A stretch of 30,852 bases of DNA from a virus. The DNA is taken from positions 1 to 30,852 of the IMG/VR virus record IMGVR_UViG_3300009481_000059, one strand, 5' to 3'. The position numbers and the translations under genes are program-made. Position 1 is the stretch's first letter. The number at the start of each line of letters is the position of its first letter. Of the stretch, positions 15,029 to 21,817 are shown piece after piece. Below the pieces are notes generated by a model that searched no databases, was not told where the DNA came from, and worked only from the letters and a program-made list of their open reading frames with translations.

Positions 15029-15384
15029 TTCGATCTTTCCTCTATATATCGAACCATTAATGCTCTCATTGTTGCTGATAATTGTCTATCACCACATAAT
15101 TGTTTGAATCCTTCATATAATTCTATTGGACAACTAAACATTATTACTTTCTTTGATTTTTGTCGTGATTCTTTATTTAATTTAAATCTTATTTGACCTT
15201 TAATTCTATCTTCAATCTGTCTTTTCATAAGACCAAATGCACTTGCTCTTACAACTGTAAACATACCTTTTTTCTTCTTTTTTGGAACAATAGAGTTTAA
15301 TTTTTCTATCTCAGCTTCGGTAAGCCAATCAGTTAAATTACAATCTTCAGGTTTCATTATATCTGTCATTAGAATTTCTCCCAA
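15025..15384 (-). CDS. Ribbon-helix-helix-like DNA-binding protein
   Basis: 119 residues, basic centre. The C-terminal 45 residues (KVIMFSCPIELYEGFKQLCG, then LSATMRALMVRYIEERSK) have the strand-helix-helix pattern of CopG/MetJ repressors. The N-terminal half contains LTEAEIEKLNSIVPKKKKKG. Likely regulator; could act on the palindromic operator near 21442. Internal Met at position 6 is an alternative start. Confidence 0.72.
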   Translation of the reverse strand: MGEILMTDIMKPEDCNLTDWLTEAEIEKLNSIVPKKKKKGMFTVVRASAFGLMKRQIEDRIKGQIRFKLNKESRQKSKKVIMFSCPIELYEGFKQLCGDRQLSATMRALMVRYIEERSK

Positions 15385-15782
15385 TTATTTTGAGCAAATG
15401 TATATGCTTCATGTACATATTCATCTACTGTCATATTTCTTGCATACATGGTAGCTTCAATTATTTTATAATAATCATATAACTGGTCTTTTGTAAACAT
15501 TTTTTTCATTGTTTTCATCATTGACGTAATTATTACTTCCATAGCATTTTTCTCGTTTGGTTTATAGTGATCAGTTATATCAATAGCTAATCTTGCTAGA
15601 AACCTATCTGATAATTCATATGCAACGTCTTCACATTTTGCTCCATAACCTATATTATTTTTTGAACTAGTTAATATTTTTAATTCTTCCATTTCTGCAC
15701 ACATTACAGCTATATCTTTTTCTGTTGGTTTAGCTCTAAACATATCGTTTCCCTCATCTTTATTATTCATCTTCATCGTCAC
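15369..15782 (-). CDS. Helical hypothetical protein
   Basis: 137 residues from a GTG at 15782 that overlaps the upstream TGA; ATGs at 15776 and 15770 are alternatives. Mostly helix (VIITSMMKTMKKMFTKDQLY), no cysteine pairs. Overlaps the ribbon-helix-helix gene by 16 bp. Confidence 0.7.
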   Translation of the reverse strand: MTMKMNNKDEGNDMFRAKPTEKDIAVMCAEMEELKILTSSKNNIGYGAKCEDVAYELSDRFLARLAIDITDHYKPNEKNAMEVIITSMMKTMKKMFTKDQLYDYYKIIEATMYARNMTVDEYVHEAYTFAQNNWEKF

Positions 15783-15838
15783 AACAATTTCCTCTTTTTG
15801 GTACCCATATTCTTTTTTTCATCTTCATGTTCTTCCAT
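15779..15838 (-). CDS. Possible 19-residue peptide
   Basis: MEEHEDEKKNMGTKKRKLL. Begins 14 bp inside the 15825 gene and ends in overlap with the GTG at 15782. It fills the only gap in this chain; it may be a translational coupler rather than a functional protein. Confidence 0.3.
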   Translation of the reverse strand: MEEHEDEKKNMGTKKRKLL

Positions 15839-16085
15839 TACGCCATTCCCATATATTGTTTAAGTAATCTTGACTTTTTGTCTTCCAATTACCTAATTCA
15901 TTAGTTTCTTCTTGCAAATTCTCTTTAAATCCATATAATACTGTTTCTTTCCTTGCACATGATTTACATATCCATCTTTCTAATGTTCCACCACCAAATA
16001 CAACTAATGATTTTTCTTTTTTCTTTTGTTCTTTTTCACAAACATAACAAACAAATGTTGGATTCAAGTTATATGTTCTATTCAT
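15825..16085 (-). CDS. Zinc-ribbon protein
   Basis: 86 residues. CYVC (13-16) and CKSC (40-43) around a basic hairpin give a classical four-Cys ribbon; the C-terminal half is Trp-rich helix (ELGNWKTKSQDYLNNIWEW). Overlaps 16082 through ATGA. Confidence 0.72.
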   Translation of the reverse strand: MNRTYNLNPTFVCYVCEKEQKKKEKSLVVFGGGTLERWICKSCARKETVLYGFKENLQEETNELGNWKTKSQDYLNNIWEWRNGRT

Positions 16086-16369
16086 TGTAGTGACCTCGCT
16101 ATTTCGTATAATGATCTTCCTTCTTCCAAGTTATCATATATGTATCTTGCATAAGTTGTTGGATATCCACCTGTTCTTAACATTTTTTTTACTGATAATC
16201 TACCAAAATTTGATAAACCTAAATGTGGATCTCGTCTAACTGCATAAGCCGTAATATATCCCATTTCATCACTTAACGCTAAATACGGACAACCACAAGA
16301 ATATATTTTTTTATCAGCTCTGTATAATGCTTTAACTAGTGATATTCTATTATTCATGATCTTTATCAT
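16082..16369 (-). CDS. Hypothetical protein
   Basis: 95 residues, or 91 from the Met at 16357. Basic, with SCGCPYLALSDEMGYITAYAV and a C-terminal helix (RSLYEIARSL). Start region overlaps 16350 by 20 bp. No family recognised. Confidence 0.65.
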   Translation of the reverse strand: MIKIMNNRISLVKALYRADKKIYSCGCPYLALSDEMGYITAYAVRRDPHLGLSNFGRLSVKKMLRTGGYPTTYARYIYDNLEEGRSLYEIARSLQ

Positions 16370-17033
16370 CCTCGAAATATTCTGAAAACTTTTCTATTTC
16401 ACCTAATGGATATCTTAATGGTTCTTCAATAGATTTATTCACCCACTCATTACCTTTAGTTCCTTCTTCATTGTAAAGATAACAATTATTAAATAATTGC
16501 ATCCACTGTCCTCGCCAAGTTTCTTGATCACGTAATGACTCTTTTATTGTTTCTGGGAAATCATTTCTTATTCTAGTTACTAATTTCATATTTATGAGAA
16601 TTTGATAATTATGCCATAGTATTTGATCTAATACTTTTCTCCAATCAAGCATATCATTTGTAAAGAATCTTGTGTTTTCTGATAACATAGTCCATATTTC
16701 CTTACCAATAAGGGCAACTGATATGGTAGTTTCATAGTTAAAGGGGTTAGTAGTATCACCTTTTCTATTTCGCATAACATATCTTGCTCTATCATCACCA
16801 TACAACCACGACATCATTTTACTTGTACTCAATGTAAAATCACCTGTTCGTACTTGAAGTTCTGATATATATCCTAATTCCAAAGATAACATAGTTAATG
16901 GATCAGGTGATAAACTTTTTCCCTTTTTTATAATATTTCTTATAGCTTCAATTATTTCATCAGGGTAACTTACTAAATCCCATGTTGAACCATAGTATAT
17001 TTTGTCCAACAAATAGTTAGGAAGAGTGGTCAA
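16350..17033 (-). CDS. Hypothetical 227-residue protein
   Basis: Mostly helical and Trp-rich, ending in an acidic tail (SEYFEDDKDHE). Segments such as DWRKVLDQILWHNYQILINM and RDQETWRGQWMQLFNNCYLY show no motif I know. It lies directly downstream of the glutamine amidotransferase with a 4-bp overlap, so a link to that pathway is plausible but unproven. Confidence 0.72.
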   Translation of the reverse strand: MTTLPNYLLDKIYYGSTWDLVSYPDEIIEAIRNIIKKGKSLSPDPLTMLSLELGYISELQVRTGDFTLSTSKMMSWLYGDDRARYVMRNRKGDTTNPFNYETTISVALIGKEIWTMLSENTRFFTNDMLDWRKVLDQILWHNYQILINMKLVTRIRNDFPETIKESLRDQETWRGQWMQLFNNCYLYNEEGTKGNEWVNKSIEEPLRYPLGEIEKFSEYFEDDKDHE

Positions 17034-17965
17034 TTATTATGATCCCCCTGTTTATTTTGCTCTTTTACCATTTCTTGTCTTAAACACCATTCTTGCCATG
17101 TTTCATAATCTTCCAATGCCTCTTCAGGTATATTACCAGCGAGTTCACTAGAAATATCCTCGTAATCTTCCAAAGTAGCCTTGCTTTTTAGTTGTTTTTG
17201 AGCTATTTCCTTTTCTATTGCCTCTTCTACTACGTCTATCTTCTTTTGCTTTGAGCTTTTGTTCTCTTTTTTGCTTTCGTCTTTCTTTTTTGCTGAGCTT
17301 ACCTGTGTTATTCGGAAGTTGCCCTGAAAAGAATCATTAGGTTGAGATTTCCCATAATAACTTCCCCAACTTGAATTTTGATATCCATATGTAGGTTTCT
17401 TTTCAAAGTTACTATTAGAACAAGCAACCTTATCTACTGTTGTCCAACCTTTACCAAATGTTTGTATTCCTTTAGGTGTTAATACACATACTTTTTCATC
17501 TATCATTGATAAATAGTTCATGCCAAAGTATCTAACTAACCATGCCATAATTCTACTATCTGATATGTCACCATCAACTAATTTTGCATCTGGTCTATTC
17601 ATAAGTAGTTTTAATGCAACTTCTTTATAATCACGCCATATTCCATTATGGAATAACACACCTTCTTTATCAAATCCACTAGCCATTGTATCATCAACAT
17701 TACCACTAATAGCGAATGGGTGACATAATGGTGTATCAACAGAACCATGTGTTGCTATTCTAAAGTGTATAATAATTGGTAATTGTATTTTCTCACTTTC
17801 TATTTTATCCATTATAAACTGTGATGTAACGTGCATACCTTTTTCCCATCTTACATGATCGCCTTCTATCCATGCTATACCACCACCATCTTTATTCATG
17901 GCTTCCATACTATCTAGCATTTCTTTTGTTGGGAAAGCATCTTCATACTTTGCTATGACACACAT
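17030..17965 (-). CDS. Class II glutamine amidotransferase (Ntn hydrolase)
   Basis: 311 residues. Starts MC, so Cys2 becomes the N-terminal nucleophile after Met removal. Family features follow: NKDGGGIAW (24-32), IHFRIATHGS (66-75, Arg binding glutamine), FHNGIW (105-110), SDSRIM (135-140). The domain releases ammonia from glutamine for a partner synthetase. Residues about 180-311 are a low-complexity basic then acidic tail (KKKDESKKENKSSKQKK) that could dock a partner. The amidoligase at 18588 is the obvious acceptor enzyme. Confidence 0.88.
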   Translation of the reverse strand: MCVIAKYEDAFPTKEMLDSMEAMNKDGGGIAWIEGDHVRWEKGMHVTSQFIMDKIESEKIQLPIIIHFRIATHGSVDTPLCHPFAISGNVDDTMASGFDKEGVLFHNGIWRDYKEVALKLLMNRPDAKLVDGDISDSRIMAWLVRYFGMNYLSMIDEKVCVLTPKGIQTFGKGWTTVDKVACSNSNFEKKPTYGYQNSSWGSYYGKSQPNDSFQGNFRITQVSSAKKKDESKKENKSSKQKKIDVVEEAIEKEIAQKQLKSKATLEDYEDISSELAGNIPEEALEDYETWQEWCLRQEMVKEQNKQGDHNN

Positions 17966-18591
17966 TATACTATTTCCTCCATTAACGGATCGGTCAAATC
18001 TACGGTAGGTTTTATCAAATTACCTGTTATCCTAGATCCTTTCTTTGTTTCATATTCTATTGATAATGTTATTGTTCTGTTATCAGGTCTTAAGAATTGT
18101 TCATAAATGAATTTCATAAATTTACCTACTTGTTTTACATACATTTCAAATGCTCTATTACTCATTGGTCTATTTATGGCTAATAATACACCTTCATCAC
18201 TACCTTTTGAAGATAGCCATGAAATATTAGGTATTCCTATATTTGTCATGAAGTTTGGACTCATTAACATTTCATCATTACCCCAACCTCTTATAGCATA
18301 TTTCATATTCTTTCTACAATATTCTGATTCATTATTCATTGAACTTGGTGATGTAGTTGACATAAATAATGCATCACTAATAAATGCTGATACGTCATAA
18401 CCACGTATTTGATTATCTTGCCAATGACTACTATTTGTCATCATATTAGAATATGCTGAAAATAGATTGTGAAATATTTTAGATTTATAATAAATCTTTA
18501 TTCCAAATCCATCTCTCATTATTCTAACCTGAGCGATATTTTTATTTTTCATTTTTATTTCAATTTCTTTCATCGTTGTTGTAGTGTTCAT
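17965..18591 (-). CDS. Hypothetical protein between the amidoligase and amidotransferase
   Basis: 208 residues, mixed alpha/beta. Segments: AQVRIMRDGFGIKIYYKSK, GVLLAINRPMSNRAFEMYV, RTITLSIEYETKKGSR. It shares one base with the amidotransferase start and 4 bp with the amidoligase stop, so the three are cotranslated. It may be the protein substrate or an adaptor of the pair; inference from gene order. Confidence 0.72.
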   Translation of the reverse strand: MNTTTTMKEIEIKMKNKNIAQVRIMRDGFGIKIYYKSKIFHNLFSAYSNMMTNSSHWQDNQIRGYDVSAFISDALFMSTTSPSSMNNESEYCRKNMKYAIRGWGNDEMLMSPNFMTNIGIPNISWLSSKGSDEGVLLAINRPMSNRAFEMYVKQVGKFMKFIYEQFLRPDNRTITLSIEYETKKGSRITGNLIKPTVDLTDPLMEEIV

Positions 18592-19508
18592 TGTTTCTTA
18601 TACCTCTGTGTTATATTACTTATTTTACCCTTGATATCAAATTCAGGTTTAACTACTGTTTTATCTTTCTTAAATTGGGCGTGTGTGAGAATATAATTAC
18701 TTATGTAAGTAGTACATTCATTAACAGAATCTAAATATGTTGCTGCATCACTAAACATTGGTAATACTCTTACTTCCATAGTTCTATGTTTAAAGTAATC
18801 AAAGTTTAGCTGGCAATATCTATCACCTTCACCACTTACTTGTGATTCAGGCATATGCTCAGGTTTACAATAATCTGTACCTGATGTACATTTTTCAATT
18901 CTTTCTATTAATCTTTGCATACCTATTTTATTCAATTTTTTCTCACCCCATGAATAAAGATGATCAATTAAACCTGTGTACATATCATATTCCATGGCAA
19001 TATCATAAAATCTCATATCTCTAAAACTAATATGAAAATGTCCACCACAAGTTCTATTAACGTATGTTGGATATGCATCAATAACTAATTGTTCCAATTC
19101 TTGTAATTTCTCATTTTTAAATAAAACAGGTCGTGTTACATATTCACCAACATATGCTACATCCAAATTATCAAGATTTTTTACAGAACAATCTTCATGT
19201 TGTGTTAATAATCTATGTTCTTTAGGGTAATTTTCCCATAAACCTTCCATTTCAAATCCTATTTTCCATATTGGCATACGTAAATAGTTTAATGGGGTTG
19301 AGTTTACCAATACTTCTTTATGTCCACACTCAGAACAACGATAATAATCTGTTTTACATAATTCTACTTCTTGACCATTTAATTCTTTTAAACAGTGTGA
19401 ACAGTATGAGTGTTGATTATTTTTTTTATATGTACTATCTGATAATTTTTCAATTCTTTGTTTATTATAAGTAGTCCACATTCCATCATACGTGGTTAAT
19501 TTATTCAT
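18588..19508 (-). CDS. Amidoligase (COOH-NH2 ligase, glutamine-synthetase-like) with N-terminal zinc ribbon
   Basis: 306 residues. Zinc ribbon C36, C39, C58, C61. The ligase domain begins IGFEMEG (83-89, G-x-E-x-E), then HEDCSV (104-109, D-x-S), GEYVTRP (121-127), CGGHFHIS (154-161, G-x-H-x-H), and LNFDYFKHRTMEVRVLP (234-250, N ... R-x(n)-E-x-R): the metal and ATP ligands of the Amidoligase_2 family in order. These enzymes join an amine to a carboxylate using ATP. Pairing with class II amidotransferases in viral genomes has been noted by comparative genomics; the substrate is unknown, and archaeal hosts lack murein. Confidence 0.88.
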   Translation of the reverse strand: MNKLTTYDGMWTTYNKQRIEKLSDSTYKKNNQHSYCSHCLKELNGQEVELCKTDYYRCSECGHKEVLVNSTPLNYLRMPIWKIGFEMEGLWENYPKEHRLLTQHEDCSVKNLDNLDVAYVGEYVTRPVLFKNEKLQELEQLVIDAYPTYVNRTCGGHFHISFRDMRFYDIAMEYDMYTGLIDHLYSWGEKKLNKIGMQRLIERIEKCTSGTDYCKPEHMPESQVSGEGDRYCQLNFDYFKHRTMEVRVLPMFSDAATYLDSVNECTTYISNYILTHAQFKKDKTVVKPEFDIKGKISNITQRYKKQ

Positions 19509-19522
19509 TTTTATTTTCTCCT
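19509..19522 (-). promoter_or_regulatory. Ribosome binding site of the amidoligase
   Basis: AGGAGAAAATAAAA upstream of the ATG at 19508; same leader as at 9386 and 11297. Follows the 86-bp gap at 19509-19594, which may allow separate initiation of the amidoligase set. Confidence 0.65.
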
Positions 19523-19541
19523 AAGAGATATGGGGATTTTA

Positions 19542-19557
19542 TTTCTATTGACTCACC
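19542..19557. repeat. 16-bp repeat, copy 2
   Basis: TTTCTATTGACTCACC, identical to 14871-14886. Confidence 0.6.
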
Positions 19558-19598
19558 CATACTCCTTTAATATATGAAATGCTTTTTACACCGTTCAT
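19545..19598 (-). CDS. Possible 17-residue peptide
   Basis: MNGVKSISYIKGVWVSQ, ATG overlapping the upstream stop (ATGA). Resembles the end of the 48-residue protein at 14882 (MNNVIQFIMRKQW), with the same 16-bp repeat below; perhaps a remnant of a duplicated gene. Confidence 0.3.
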   Translation of the reverse strand: MNGVKSISYIKGVWVSQ

Positions 19599-19906
19599 TG
19601 TAATCCTTCCCTATTTTCTACATCTTGTTCTTGCAATATTGCCTGTGATTGTAGTAATTTACCAGCTACCATTTTCATTGCTTGTATAAATTCTACTGTT
19701 GTCAAACCACCATATTCTTCATTATTTGAGCAATATTCCCTCATTAATTTCATCATAACCGAAGATAATTTAATTACTCTTGTTGTTTCGTCAATATTTG
19801 CTTCCATTAAATAATCACTCAAATCCCATCTATCAGCTTCTTTAGACATTTGCAATAGAAATGGCATTTTGTCCATTCCTTTGTAATCTTTTTTATCATT
19901 TTTCAT
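19595..19906 (-). CDS. Helical hypothetical protein
   Basis: 103 residues, methionine-rich, mostly helix (RVIKLSSVMMKLMREYCSNN, EFIQAMKMVAGKLLQSQAIL). No motif recognised. Overlaps tiny ORFs on both sides. Confidence 0.65.
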   Translation of the reverse strand: MKNDKKDYKGMDKMPFLLQMSKEADRWDLSDYLMEANIDETTRVIKLSSVMMKLMREYCSNNEEYGGLTTVEFIQAMKMVAGKLLQSQAILQEQDVENREGLQ

Positions 19907-19982
19907 TTTTTATCAATTCCCAATATATTTTTATTTGTGTATATTCTCTTCTGCAATTATTACACTCACATAGTTGATTCAT
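19896..19982 (-). CDS. 28-residue Cys-rich peptide
   Basis: MNQLCECNNCRREYTQIKIY then WELIKNEK. C-x-C-x2-C could share a metal. Overlaps 19906 by 11 bp and the upstream ORF by 4 bp. Confidence 0.45.
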   Translation of the reverse strand: MNQLCECNNCRREYTQIKIYWELIKNEK

Positions 19983-20050
19983 AAGTCATGCTCACCTTCA
20001 TTAGTTATAATACCTAACGACCATAAAAATATTTCAATATATTTGTTCAT
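19979..20050 (-). CDS. 23-residue peptide
   Basis: MNKYIEIFLWSLGIITNEGE then HDL; hydrophobic first half. Linked on both sides by ATGA overlaps, which is the main evidence for translation. Confidence 0.4.
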   Translation of the reverse strand: MNKYIEIFLWSLGIITNEGEHDL

Positions 20051-20145
20051 TGTAATACAAATACCCCCATAACAACTGATATTGCTATCACACAAGCTGT
20101 GATATTAATAAGATGTGCTAATTTTCTAATTTTTCTAATATTCAT
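20047..20145 (-). CDS. 32-residue single-pass membrane peptide
   Basis: Basic start MNIRKIRKLAHLIN followed by ITACVIAISVVMGVFVL, one membrane helix, positive-inside. ATG directly follows the upstream stop, and its stop overlaps the next ATG. Confidence 0.55.
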   Translation of the reverse strand: MNIRKIRKLAHLINITACVIAISVVMGVFVLQ

Positions 20146-20844
20146 TTATATCAAATCCTCAAATAACATATGACCAAATCCACATTTCTTACAATACCAC
20201 ATATCTTTATTTTTAATATCTTCATTGTGTTTTTCAATACGTTTGTTATAAATCTCAGGGGTAGAAGTTATACTGGCACTATCTCTTAGTTTTATCTCTA
20301 GGTCTTCTACACCAGTATTATCAAGTGGTGATGTCTGGATAATATTTACTTGATAACTATTATTTTTCTTAACTCTGTCATATACAATAACATCTGCTGG
20401 TAATTCTATATGTTTCATTTCTTCATACACAAATTTAACTAATTCATTGTGTTTCATATAATCATTAAATCCGTCAATCATATCATTTATCTCGTCTAAT
20501 TTATCTTTTTGAACGGTCATAATCATTTCACTCAAATACTCTTTTGCTAAAATATCTGCAATTTTAACTGCTGTTTTATTTAATCTAATAACTCTCTCAA
20601 GCTGTTCAGTATGTAATTCATTACCTTCTAAACCTATTTTATATTTCATTTTACCATTACTATCTCTATATTTACCTAATTTAACTCTCAACTCATATAA
20701 CTCATTGATTGTGGACAATAATTTACGTTCATTCTTATTTTTTGGATAATTAATTCTTGCTTTTCTGTTATCATATAATTTGCCATACATATTATCTAAT
20801 ACCTCAGCTCTTTTAATTCTTGATATTCTTTTATTTCTAGTCAT
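20146..20844 (-). CDS. Hypothetical protein with C-terminal zinc knuckle
   Basis: 232 residues. Basic helical N-terminal half (RIKRAEVLDNMYGKLYDNRK), long helices (ERVIRLNKTAVKIADILAKE), a strand-rich segment (ADVIVYDRVKKNNSYQVNII) and WYCKKCGFGHMLFEDL at the end, a half zinc site. Possibly nucleic-acid binding; no family recognised. One base separates it from the upstream gene. Confidence 0.72.
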   Translation of the reverse strand: MTRNKRISRIKRAEVLDNMYGKLYDNRKARINYPKNKNERKLLSTINELYELRVKLGKYRDSNGKMKYKIGLEGNELHTEQLERVIRLNKTAVKIADILAKEYLSEMIMTVQKDKLDEINDMIDGFNDYMKHNELVKFVYEEMKHIELPADVIVYDRVKKNNSYQVNIIQTSPLDNTGVEDLEIKLRDSASITSTPEIYNKRIEKHNEDIKNKDMWYCKKCGFGHMLFEDLI

Positions 20845-21204
20845 TTATATTACCATCCATATTCCTTTTGGGTTTTCTCTAGCCCAACCCAATAGTATTT
20901 TAATTGAATAACCAGCATTACCTTTAGTTGATTTCCAATAATCACTATTACGCCTAGAACCTAATGCCATTAATACGTTTTCTAATTCTTTTATTGTATT
21001 TTTTGCATATTGACCATTTAACCAAAATATACCTTCATCATTTGGAAATTCTTTATAATAGTGTTTTGAGTAGTTATATGTTATATTCAAATCACATTCA
21101 GTAGTGCCACCTAATTGATATGTACCACCATATTCTATTTTATTTGTACTAACACAATGTTCTTCAAACCTATCATTAGTATAAAGGAATACACTATAAC
21201 TCAT
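20845..21204 (-). CDS. Conserved-looking viral hypothetical protein
   Basis: 119 residues. GGTYQLGGTTECDLNITYNYSK (split here: strands around GGTTE), GIFWLNGQYAKNTIKELENVL, DYWKSTKGNAGYSIKILLGWA, NPKGIWMV. I recall this pattern (GGT-E-L-ITYNY ... W-T-GNA ... L-WA) from hypothetical proteins in many phages; no function is known to me. Overlaps its upstream neighbour by 4 bp; GGAG lies 8 bp before the ATG. Confidence 0.78.
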   Translation of the reverse strand: MSYSVFLYTNDRFEEHCVSTNKIEYGGTYQLGGTTECDLNITYNYSKHYYKEFPNDEGIFWLNGQYAKNTIKELENVLMALGSRRNSDYWKSTKGNAGYSIKILLGWARENPKGIWMVI

Positions 21205-21413
21205 TGTAATCTCTCCATTAATACTATAATAGGGGATTGAATAGTCGCCATACTAACCCCCACAAGTTCCTTTCCGATCAGCGTCACATATAACTGGGGT
21301 AGGCGTGAGGCGATCACTCGGCTATTAATATTATTAATCATAATACATATACCCCTTCCCCTAACCCCAACCCCAATAACAAATACAATACCATAGACCA
21401 CGAATAGTGCCAC
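21201..21413 (-). CDS. 70-residue protein with N-terminal membrane segment; first gene of the long leftward operon
   Basis: Starts at a GTG (21413) preceded by GGGG at 21418-21421. Residues 1-25 are hydrophobic (ALFVVYGIVFVIGVGV). ATGA overlap with 20845 and the position right after the promoter and operator support it, but base composition here is higher in G+C than the rest of the operon, so part of this ORF could instead be leader RNA. Confidence 0.5.
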   Translation of the reverse strand: MALFVVYGIVFVIGVGVRGRGICIMINNINSRVIASRLPQLYVTLIGKELVGVSMATIQSPIIVLMERLQ

Positions 21414-21433
21414 AATAACCCCTTCAAGTTCCT

Positions 21434-21451
21434 TTTGACCAGTAGGTCAAA
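21434..21451. promoter_or_regulatory. Palindromic operator at the start of the leftward operon
   Basis: TTTGACC-AGTA-GGTCAAA: perfect 7-bp arms with a 4-bp spacer, placed 4 bp downstream (leftward) of the TATA box, over the expected transcription start. Position typical for a repressor in archaea. Confidence 0.7.
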
Positions 21452-21454
21452 CTG

Positions 21455-21462
21455 TTATATAA
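21455..21462 (-). promoter_or_regulatory. TATA box of the 12.5-kb leftward operon
   Basis: TTATATAA, itself palindromic. Start expected near 21431, giving a short leader to the GTG at 21413. Confidence 0.6.
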
Positions 21463-21551
21463 TTAATTTATTTGTTCATAACATTTATCCTAATACATCA
21501 GCGCCATACGTATATATACCTTCTCATTAATTTTTTTTTATTTTTAGGCGT

Positions 21552-21698
21552 GGCTTATATATAGGCGATCTAGGGAAACGCTGAACTATATAAGGCGTTC
21601 GGTCGATCTAGATCGCACTTGAACTATATAAGGCGTTTGGCACTTAGAACAAAAACAGAGTAGATCGCAAAATGAGTTGAACTATATAAAGCGATTGG
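21552..21698 (+). repeat. Direct repeats centred on TATA boxes
   Basis: TGAACTATATAAGGCGTT at 21582 and 21620, TGAACTATATAAAGCGAT at 21678, and a diverged copy GGCTTATATATAGGCGAT at 21552. The 21620 and 21678 copies share about 28 positions with three mismatches (through the following TTGGSACTTA). Each unit holds a full TATA box followed by a GCG motif; spacing is 30, 38 and 58 bp. They could be tandem promoters for the 21818 gene or protein-binding units. Confidence 0.75.
21604..21615. repeat. 12-bp perfect palindrome with two GATC sites
   Basis: CGATCTAGATCG between the second and third TATA repeats. Confidence 0.6.
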
Positions 21699-21729
21699 GA
21701 CTTAAGGATATGACAGTATCGATCAAACG

Positions 21730-21780
21730 TTCGTGCCTGAATGATCGCTGTTCGTGCCTAGTTGCGATCTTTTCGTGCCT
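21730..21780 (+). repeat. Three iterons with exact 21-bp period
   Basis: TTCGTGCCT at 21730, 21751 and 21772. The 12 bp after each copy also keep a GATC or near match (GAATGATCGCTG, AGTTGCGATCTT, AATCAGTTGATC). 21 bp is two turns of B-DNA, so bound proteins would line up on one face. Confidence 0.75.
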
Positions 21781-21793
21781 AATCAGTTGATCT

Positions 21794-21807
21794 GACAAGG
21801 ACTTGTC
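21794..21807 (+). promoter_or_regulatory. Leader hairpin before the 21818 gene
   Basis: GACAAG-GA-CTTGTC, directly followed by GGGG at 21807-21810, the likely ribosome binding site, and the ATG at 21818. The hairpin could hide or frame the ribosome site. Confidence 0.5.
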
Positions 21808-21817
21808 GGGGTTAGTA

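Larger units (their letters stand above)
21414..21817. other. Divergent control region, candidate origin
   Basis: About 400 bp without a convincing gene, at the point where the long leftward operon and the rightward 21818 gene diverge. It contains the operator and TATA box at 21434-21462, an A/T tract (21516-21546), four TATA-centred repeats, a 12-bp palindrome, three 21-bp-spaced iterons and a hairpin before the 21818 start. A tract of A/T, iterons and palindromes together suits a replication origin or a lytic switch; inference. Confidence 0.6.
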
